DNA of 64,000 nt from Watersipora subatra (taxonomy: Eukaryota > Bryozoa > Gymnolaemata > Cheilostomatida > Watersiporidae): NCBI RefSeq assembly GCF_963576615.1, contig NC_088708.1, positions 558,001 through 622,000 of the forward strand. The letters are read 5' to 3'. The notes beneath the pieces are model-generated. The model was not told the origin of the DNA. It searched no databases and worked only from the letters and a program-made list of their open reading frames with translations. Positions 24,401-33,400 of this stretch are shown here, piece by piece. The position numbers were made by a program, and so were the translations under genes. Position 1 is the stretch's first letter; each line of letters opens with the position of its first letter.

Positions 24401-27400
24401 GTTAAATGCACAGTTATCACTCTAGGGGGAGATAACTCTATGAGTGTAACACTCAGATAAAATGCGTAGTTGAGGACTATACGTGAAATTCTGCATTAGC
24501 TGGTAAACTGAAATAGAAGCTCAGGTATTAAAAGCTAGATAGATGGGGTCTATTATGTAATGCTATTTCGTACAAGATGTTTCTTAGAATGTCTACAAGT
24601 AGATATGAGTTCACTTTGTTTGTTTAGAGTTGTCTTCTCGGGTCTGTAAATGATGAAATATTTTTCCAAAGTACATGATTTGCAATTTCCGCTGTTTTTG
24701 GAGTAAGGCTTGGCGTGTGATAAAATTTGCAAGGTGATGTGGTAGTCGGTGCTGCTTTCTCGGAGGTCCCATATGTAGCTGCTTAGCTCGGCAGAGTGGT
24801 GTTTGGATATGTCCTTGAATGTAGACTTGTGATGGTTATATTTTGTTTTGAAGCTGTTTTCGGTGAGCCCTACATATGTGGCTACAGGTTTGTTGTCACT
24901 ATCTTTTAGTGACAGTCACTTTTACTTTGAAAGATAGTGACTTTTAATCACTATCTTTTAGGTTTTATATCACTGATTTTGCTAGGCAATTGTCTGGTAA
25001 TGAGCAGGTGTTTTTATTTCCGCAATTGCAGCCAGGATTAGTTGTTTCTTGATGGTTCAGTGATAGTAGCTTCTGATTGTGAGAGTTGATAGCCTGTTTC
25101 ACATTGTTCATGCAGCTATAGCTTAATTTTATAATATTTCTGTTAAAGATTTTGTGTAGCTTGTGGTTGGTGGAAAATTCTTCATCGATTAATTTGAAGA
25201 AAGTTTTCCCGATGTTAGTGTGTGCGGTGTTGCTGTAAGGGAGGCTGTACCAGATTGTGTTTCTCTTTTTTGTTTATTTCTTGCCTTTCGTTGTTGAGCT
25301 CTAAGTGAGGAAAATTCTAGCTTGTGTTGGTATTCACTCTTTGCTAATGCCTCCTGATAAATAGGGGCAGCTTTGCGGAAGGCATTTTCATTTGATGAAA
25401 TTTCTGGGAGTCTTTTGTTAATTGCCAGTGGTATATTTTTGATGATGTTAGATGGGTAATGAGAATCTTTGTGAACATAGGTAATGGTGGTGTTTGGCTT
25501 TATGTATTATGTACTTTGGAAAAATATTTCATCATTTACAGACCCGAGAAGACAACTCTAAACAAACGAAGTGAACCAATATCTACTTGTAGACATTCTA
25601 AGAAACATCTTCTACGAAATAGCATTACATAATAGACCCCATCCATCTAGCTTTTAATACCTGAGCTTCTATTTCAGTTTACCAGCTAATGCAGAATTTC
25701 ACGTATCGTCCTCACTAAGCATTTAATCTGAGTGTTACACTCCTTTTGTGTAATATGAAACTTTTAGTAATTTTTATGCTTAGCCAAATTTTAATAAATT
25801 TCTCACCAAATTTATAGTAAGGTCTACTTCAGTATCGAGCACTTTATGCCGACTTTCAACCTATACTTTATTGTAATAGAGAACATAATTTATTAACAAA
25901 ATTAAATAATTGTAGTGAAGCCATTTTTCATCAAGCAGCCTGGAGATGGGCAACTGGTGCACTGGAGGCTAAGAGTTGATTGTCTAATGGAATTTTTAAA
26001 AAGTTTCTCACCAACTTTTGGTATTTGCTCGCATGTATTAGCAAATCTTTTCAGCAATGCCATACGTTTCCTGAAAGGCCTTTAGCCAATAATAAAAAGC
26101 TTTTGTAGCCATGGTATTCTGCATTACATTCTAAAACGTTTAGTACTTGCAGCAAAATGACTTGCTGATGTCCAGTCAACTAAGCCTTTAGTATCCTGCA
26201 TCGAGTGCTGAAATGAGTTTGTTATCATAATAAGTCTAAATACAGTTGTAGTATTCCGATTCTCGTCCAACTTAGAATTTATACGGTAGTTGTCATATAA
26301 TAGTTTTATTCAGTCTCAATATTGATATATTTGCATTAATTCAAGTTTTTGATTTGAATTCAACACTCTATAATCGTTACAATGTTCCCAACTAAATGGA
26401 TATCAGGCTGATAACACGATATCCAATTCACCAGCTTGAAAGCGTCCCATTTCTGAGCATGTTAATAGAGTATCATTTTTCAAGAACTTTTTAAGTTCAC
26501 ACTTTCAAGTCATGTTTAAACATCGCTAGTTGCTTTCAGAGGCAGAGTCACTAACTCGCTGTTTAAATTCATTGATCTTGACCCGCTTCCACCTATTTGT
26601 AGATACAACAGAAGTTCTCTCTTGGTTTGAGTGGAGTTCTTATCGTTCTCCTTTCTGTGTCGAGCTCTATCGGTCTTAACAGCTATTTCGGCTTCAGTCT
26701 GACACTCATCATCCTCGAAGTTGTTCCTTTCCTTGTACTAGCTGTCGGTACAGACAACATTTTCATCCTTGTCAATGCACTTGGGGTAAGTTTCATATAT
26801 GAAGTCTTCTTCGTTAGTTTGTTATACTTGCAGACATTTCAAAGCGGACATTTTAAGCTCACTAAACATTTTGTTGACAGCGAGACAGAAGGCTCGTTGG
26901 GGAAAGTAGAGAAGAACAAATTGGAAGGGTGCTCGGTAAAATCGGACCAAGTATGATGCTGACGAGTTTCACCGAGGTCTGCGCCTTCTTTCTTGGTGAG
27001 TTTCTCTGTTTCACTGAGCCCTCTAGTGTTTCACTGAGCCCTCCAGTGTTTCACTGAGCCCTCCAGTGTTTCATTGAGCCCTCCAGTGTTTCACTGAGCC
27101 CCCCAGTCTTTCATTGAGCCCTCCAGTGTTTCACTGAGCCCCCAGTGTTTCATTGAGCCCTCCAGTGTTTCACTGAGCCCTCCAGTGTTTCACTGAGCCC
27201 CCCAGTGTTTCACTGAGCCCTCCAGTGTTTCACTGAGCTCCCAGTGTTTCACTCAGCTTCTCGGTGTTTCACTCAGCCTTCCGGTGTTTTCATTGGCCTA
27301 CCACACATCAAAGACATTTCACCTGGTGTTCTTACTGCACTTGATAACACACCCCTTGTGAGATGGTCTCATCTGCTGTTCTTTGCTGCAGGTGCCCTCA

Positions 27401-30400
27401 CAGACATGCCTGCGGTCAAAACATTTGCCATGTACTCAGCTTTTGCTGTACTAATAGACTTCTTGCTGCAGATTACCTGCTTTGTCAGCCTCATCAGTCT
27501 TGACATGCGACGCAATGAGGTAGAGTATCCTCTAACTTCCTCCACTCGATGCAAGTCTGAACGTATCTTGTCATGTCAACTATTCCTATAAATTTATTGG
27601 GTTTTCTACTTTTGCTTTTGTGGTTATTAGACCTGGTCTCGAAGTTGTACTGAACCCTCTGAGGATTAGTCACACAAAAATGGCTATCTCTGTAAGCAGC
27701 TGTTATTATTTTCAAACTAACTAAAAATATGTGCGCTATTTGAATATATTACAATAAGAAGTTATTCTTTGATGGTCCCATTCGATAGAAATGATAGAGA
27801 ATGGTCTGTAGTGTTTATCTTTAAAAACATATTTTTGTAGAGATATAAAACTGTTTTCAAACAAGCATCTGAAGGAAATACTTATCTGTAGCATTCCTTG
27901 GGGAATACAGCTTTGTTCACAGGATTCTGTTCTATCAACCATTATATTTGTAGTTTATGGTTTGATTCAGTTTTCACAGGTGCATCTGCAGAGAACAAGG
28001 TTAACAGTAAGGATGGCTTAAAATGCCTATCTACTTGTTGTTTGCAGAAAAACAGATTTGATGTGGCGTGTTGTGTGAAAGCCGATATCGGCGAAAGATA
28101 TGAGCCCAAATCGATACTTTATATTATATTTAAGCAGCTCTATGCGCCTGCAATTCTCACAGATTGGGCCAGAAGTGTGGTGGTGAGTCTGTCCAACTGC
28201 GCTCATTACTCTTCCATTATAATGTGATTATGTGTGATAGCTTTATGTCACTTTGGTAAAACATGTTATTACACTGATGGCATACTTCATGATTTCCCTA
28301 TCATATGATGTAATTGTCTTTAGCTTTCCATCGTGAGAAGAGCTGCTGTGTTGTAGATCGTTGCATTTGGAATATGGGCCTGTTTCTGTCTGGCTGTCTG
28401 TAACAAACTGGATATCGGATTGGACCAAACTTTGTCTATGCCGGAAGGTTCATATGTCATCAATTACCTCACAGAAATCAACACTTACCTATCTACAGGT
28501 AAATGGGATACCTGCGCATACATGTACATCTTTCCTGTGAACCTACTCACCTTATACAATACTAAACACTGTTTGACATGGAGAGGGGGTCTGGTGCTCT
28601 TTGTGCAGCTTTTTAGATATGATGCTAGCGGATACGGCAGCAAATTCCTTCACATGGAGATATATGTGTGTACACCACATGTAAATCTCTTTTAAAATAC
28701 TTATGGTTTAACAAGCAGAAAATATGATCTTAGACATTCTTCTTCTGTAGTCATTCTTCCATCGTCATTCAGCCATCAAATGTCTTAATAAAGACATTAA
28801 TAATGCATCTTCTAACAAGCTGACCTCCCCTAACACTTACAGTACTGAACCCTAGCTCAGTCTAAGACAGCTCAATGTCTGCAATGTTCCCTGTCACAAT
28901 GGCTAGGGGATGCCTCACCTACGCCTCACATTGTAAAATAAATGATTTTGGAATTACTGTAGTTGGGCGCTTCAAAATGCGTTTTGTAGAATTAAAGCAA
29001 CATTTGGATAAGAAGTTGTTACAAGGTGCACTTTCTTTAGTGCAAATAAATTTTGCTAAGAAGTGGCCATGTACTGGTAGAACTAGGGCTAATTGAAATA
29101 ATGATATATAAGGAGATGGTCATCGGAGCTCTAGCAATTTGCAGTATCATTCAATAAGCATCTTCACATCATGACTGCGGTCTTTATACCATATTTGTGG
29201 TCTTTACATCATAGTTGTCGTCTTTACATCATACTCGTAGTCTTTGACATCATGGCTGTGCTAATATGCTAGTTGAGGTTGTTTAAAGCTTGAGTGGAAC
29301 TTGAAGTTGACCGTGTGAATGTGATTTGAGGTTGATCACGTGGGGGTGATTTGAAGTTGATCACGTGGGTGGGACTTAGAGTTGACCTGTGTGTGACCCA
29401 GAGTTGACCCTGCAGGTGTGACTCGGAGTTGACCATATGGATGTGGCTTGAAGTTGACCATATGGATGGGGCTTGAAGTTGACCATATGGATGTGGCTTG
29501 AAGTTGACCACGTGGTTGTGTCTTGAAGTTGACCACGTGGGTGTGTCTTGAAGTTGACCACGTGGGTATGTCTTGAAGTTGACCATATGGATGTGGCTTG
29601 AAGTTGCCTGTGCGGGTGTGCCTTTGGGGCCTGTCATGAGGTTGTTGCTTAAAATTTCATTCAGAATTGGAAAGTTAATTTCCTTGCTGTAATAAAACAA
29701 CAATGGTAATATCTATTAGATAGGATCTACCTCCTTAATGCACCTAATCCTTCTCCAAATAGTACAGCTCATGTCTCGAGTCTTCCCTGCCCATGGCTGC
29801 CTCCTTAATGCACCTAAACCTTCTCCAAATATTACAGTTCATGTCTTGAGTTTTCCCTACTCATGGCTGCAACTGTTTATAACCTGTCATCATTAAAATT
29901 ACTACTTGTATTTCATTATTAGTTATGACTACTAACAGAGCTGTCTATTTTATGTGCAGGAAGTCAGCTAAGCACCCTAAAGATAAAGCCTATAGCTTAG
30001 GTTAGATATTGATGGTACATGGAATTTTATCATGACTTTCAACAACTGTCTAGAATTATAATCATCCTCTACTAAATTAGGCATATTTCATTTAACTGGT
30101 GGTAGTGTGAGGCTGCCTATATCATGTATACGCTTCGTATCTACATGGACTTTATGAGTTTGTCAAAGAAGTACTCGGGTATATCCAGTAAATGTATATT
30201 ACAGGTGCTCCTCTGTATGTACCCAGTAGATGTATATTACAGGTGCTTCCCTGTATGTATCCAGTAGATGTATATTACTGGTGCTCCTCTGTATGTATCC
30301 AGTAGATGTATATTACTGGTGCTCCTATGTATGTATCCAGTAAATGTATATTACAGGTGCTCCCCTCTATGTATTGAGTAGATGTATATTACAGGTGCTC

Positions 30401-33400
30401 CTCTGTATGTACCCAGTAGATGTATATTACAGGTGCTTCCCTGTATGTATCCAGTAGATGTATATTACCGGTGCTCCTCTGTTTGTATCCAGTAAATGTA
30501 TATTACAGGTGCTCCCCTGTATGTATTGAGTAGATGTATATTACAGGTGCTCCTCTGTATGTACCCAGTAGATGTATATTACAGGTGCTTCCCTGTATGT
30601 ATCCAGTAGATGTATATTACCGGTGCTCCCCTGTATGTATTGAGTAGATGTATATTACAGGTGCTCCTCTGTATGTATCCAGTAGATGTATATTACAGGT
30701 GCTCCCATGTATGTATCCAGTAGATGTATATCACAGGTGTTCTCCTGTATGTATCCAGTATATGTATATTACAGGTGCTCCTCTGTATGTATCAAGTAGA
30801 TGTATATTACAGGTGCTCCTCTGTATGTATCCAGTAGATGTATATTACAGGCGCTCCTCTGTATGTATCAAGTAGATGTATATTACAGGTGCTCCTCTGT
30901 ATGTATCCAGTAGATGTATATTACAAGTGCTCCTCTGTATGTATCAAGTAGATGTATATTACAGGTGCTCCTCTGTATGTATCCAGTAGATGTATATTAC
31001 AGGTGCTCCTCTGTATGTATCAAGTAGATGTATATTACAGGTGCTCCTCTGTATGTATCCAGTAGATGTATATTACAGGTGCTCCCCTTTATTTTGTTGT
31101 GAAGCCAGGGCTTAACTACAGTCTTCCACCAGAACAGAATATTGTATGTGGCTCAGCTGGTTGTCCCTTTGACTCCCTCGCCGGTCAGATATATCAGGCA
31201 TCTCTCCAAGCCAACGGGTGGGTCTATTCGCTCATTCTTTCTTTTCTCTGGTTAGCTAGCCGTTGTTTCTCGTAGGCTAGCTGGTGCGTCACTGCAATAC
31301 AAACACCAAAGCCATCTATGCACATTTTGCAGGACATACATTGCGCATCCAGCGTCAGCTTGGATAGATGATTATTTTTCTTGGCTTCAACCACCTAAAT
31401 CAGGTATTGCCTGTTGCCGCTACCGGACGCAGCCAAATGGCACGAAAGTATTTTGCCCGTCTTCTGGTGAGTGATTTTCTGCCAAAGTTTTTCTTAGATA
31501 AAACACTGTTCCGCTATTAAATAAAACAGTCCGATTACACTAGCGTAAATAATTGTTGTGGTCACTTATGCATCTTTTGTTAAGAACTCTTTCAAACTGT
31601 ACTGTCTAGTATTATATCATTCTCAAGTACTTATCATCTTTTTTAGACCAAGATATAAGGTGCAAGACATGTGAGGTTGAGTTCAGCCAGGGAAGGCCAG
31701 ACTCGGCTGCATTCGAAGAATATATATCTTTCTTTCTTATTGATAACCCAAATCCTACTTGTTCCAAGGGGTGAGTCATGTCTCTTTATGTCTAATTCTG
31801 TCTTCCGTATCAAGGGGTGAGTCATGTCTCTTTAAGTTTCATTCTGTCCTCGGTATCAAGGGGTGAGTGATGTCTCTTTATGTCTCATTTTGTCCTCCGT
31901 ATCAAGGGGTGAGTCATGTCTCTTTATGTCTCATTCTGTCCTCCGTATCAAGGGGTGAGTCATGTCTCTTTATGTCTCATTCTGTCCTCCGTATTAAGGG
32001 GTGAGTCATGTCTCTTTATGTCTCTTTACGTCTCATTCTGTCCTCGGTATGTTTCCTCAATCAAGTTACTCCAAGTCAAACCCTATGCTCTTTTCTTTTT
32101 TCCATCAGCTGTCTGTCGGTTGTCATCAAGCGCAGTTCACACTGCTGTGGGAGGTCAATAGTATAATAACTATACTTGTTATATTGGGTTGTGGTATATA
32201 CACTCAATATAATACAGTACAGTATATCCTTTGTATATACACTCAGTATAATACAGTACAGTATATCCTTTGTATATACACTCAGTATAATACAGTACAG
32301 TATATCATTTGTATATACACTCAGTATAATACAGTACAGTATATCCTTTGTATATACACTCAGTATAATACAGTACAGTATATCCTTTGTATATGCACTC
32401 AGTATAATACAGTACAGTATATCCTTTGTGTTCAGTTGAGTTTCACAATTTTTTATTGCATGTTTTTTTCTATTTGTTGATGACTGTCTGAATCGTAGGT
32501 TGATTAGGTAGGTGTAATAATTTTTATAATTTCATTATAAATTTACTAATAGACCAGAAGCTAAATATTTGTGGCTAGAGAAAAGCAAGTATGAATAAGT
32601 TAGCACTTATCACCATTGCGGGGTCACAATCATCTTAGTCAAAGGCTAGTAGATTAATTTATTCGTTGGATAATATGGTCTGTTGCCATTGGCTAATATG
32701 GTCTGTTGCCATTGGCTAATATGGTCTGATGCCATTGGCTAATATGGTCTGCTGCCATTGGCTAATATGGTCTGCTCCCATTGGCTAAAATAGTCTGCTA
32801 CCATTGGCTAATATGGTTAGTTCCCATTGGCTAATATGATTTGCTGCCATTGGCTAATATGGTCTGTTGCCATTGGCTAAATGGTCTGTTCCTTGCTACT
32901 AAGCATTCTTGTTTTTCCTCAGTGCCTACCAGAGGACTGTGGAGCTCTTCTGAGACCGGTTATTATCTCCTACCTTTAGCCATTCAATAAACTGCATGTT
33001 TAATGTAGTCTAAAGCACTAATTGGTCTGTTAACTTTCAGAGGACACGCTGCATACGGTGCTGGAGTGAAGTATAACGGCACATACATGCATAACCAAGT
33101 ACAGGACACGTACTATATGACATACCACTCTGTGCTCACTAAAGATCAGCAATATATTGATGCCCTTAACTTCTCCCTCAATCTCGCCTCTGATATTCAG
33201 GTTACCATGCGGAATAGCTGTGCTAGCTGTACGAATATTGAGGTCTTCCCATACAGGTGCGTTTTATTATATTCGATCAAAGTAAATCAGTTAGCTATGT
33301 TGTGTGTTAGAGCAGAAACCTGGTGTTTGGTACCCAATGCTATTGCTAGGCTATTACTGCAATCTTATTGCAGTGTCTGGCATGTCTACTATGAGCAGTA

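Larger units (their letters stand above)
21749..24442. mobile_element. hAT-like foldback element with 8-bp target duplication
   Basis: The element begins CATAGAGTTATCTCCCCC and ends with the reverse complement. It is flanked by AGTGTAAC at 21741-21748 and 24443-24450, an 8-base duplication as made by hAT transposases. The inverted arms are long: 21749-22008 pairs with about 24185-24442, and 22840-22990 with about 24000-24180. The arms are unequal because an 830-bp block with a GGAAAT-type array sits only in the left arm. No transposase frame. The empty site is preserved at 25734-25741 in the other Penelope arm. Confidence 0.8.
21666..25816. mobile_element. Head-to-head Penelope-like element pair with nested hAT-like insertion
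   Basis: Two copies of the same Penelope-like 3' end face away from each other. Arm B is 25509-25816 on the plus strand; arm A is 24676-24443 followed by 21740-21666 on the minus strand, interrupted by the hAT-like element. Both arms run from the middle of the endonuclease coding region through the stop codon and 3' tail and stop at the same base (TATAAATTTGG). The minus-strand copy continues upstream into coding sequence to about 25505. This arrangement matches inverted partial copies known for Penelope elements, or a 5' inversion during target-primed insertion. Confidence 0.75.
20610..26602. other. NPC1 intron 14, hosting nested transposons
   Basis: Six-kilobase intron that splits the sterol-sensing domain. 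After a short AAT/AAC microsatellite (20641-20705) and an AT-rich stretch (21075-21240, with repeated TTTACTATATTTATA) comes the Penelope-like/hAT composite (21666-25816). 25817-26602 shows nothing recognisable. Confidence 0.7.
20475..27519 (+). other. NPC1: NPC1 exons 14-17: sterol-sensing domain
   Basis: Exons: 20475-20609, 26603-26785, 26881-26995, 27392-27519 (residues 627-813). Exon 14 begins RSIEDEL, then runs into a membrane helix. Exon 15 contains [15 protein letters not shown], the hallmark of the sterol-sensing domain shared with SCAP, HMG-CoA reductase and Patched. Exon 16 has [18 protein letters not shown] and exon 17 [16 protein letters not shown]. The domain is interrupted by the 6-kb intron 14, which holds the Penelope-like/hAT composite insertion. 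Confidence 0.94.
28048..33256 (+). other. NPC1: NPC1 exons 18-23: TM helix and C-terminal luminal domain
   Basis: Exons: 28048-28182, 28357-28498, 31079-31217, 31333-31466, 31647-31770, 33041-33256 (residues 814-1109). Exon 19 holds a helix and [12 protein letters not shown]. Exon 20 starts G-APLYFVV and contains IVCGSAGC. Exon 21 has WIDDYFSWL and a CC pair. Exon 22 has RCKTCE and [11 protein letters not shown]. Exon 23 has [18 protein letters not shown] and ends at VFPYR. Exons 20 and 22 each abut a minisatellite that copies the exon's own splice site (30190-31078 and 31771-32048). Confidence 0.93.

Noticed and set aside
24451-24560. Hammerhead ribozyme in the Penelope-like 3' tail
   Set aside because: Such ribozymes occur in some Penelope-like elements, but I found no CTGATGA core with a GAAA partner in either arm.
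28875-29096. 73-codon frame in NPC1 intron 19
   Set aside because: No recognisable motif, no splice context and a composition like the surrounding intron.
29275-29620. CACGTG E-boxes in NPC1 intron 19
   Set aside because: They are variants of a 25-bp minisatellite unit, so their number does not indicate regulation.
32675-32897. Cluster of inverted CCAAT boxes as a promoter
   Set aside because: ATTGG is fixed in a 23-bp tandem unit within NPC1 intron 22; there is no sign of a start site there.
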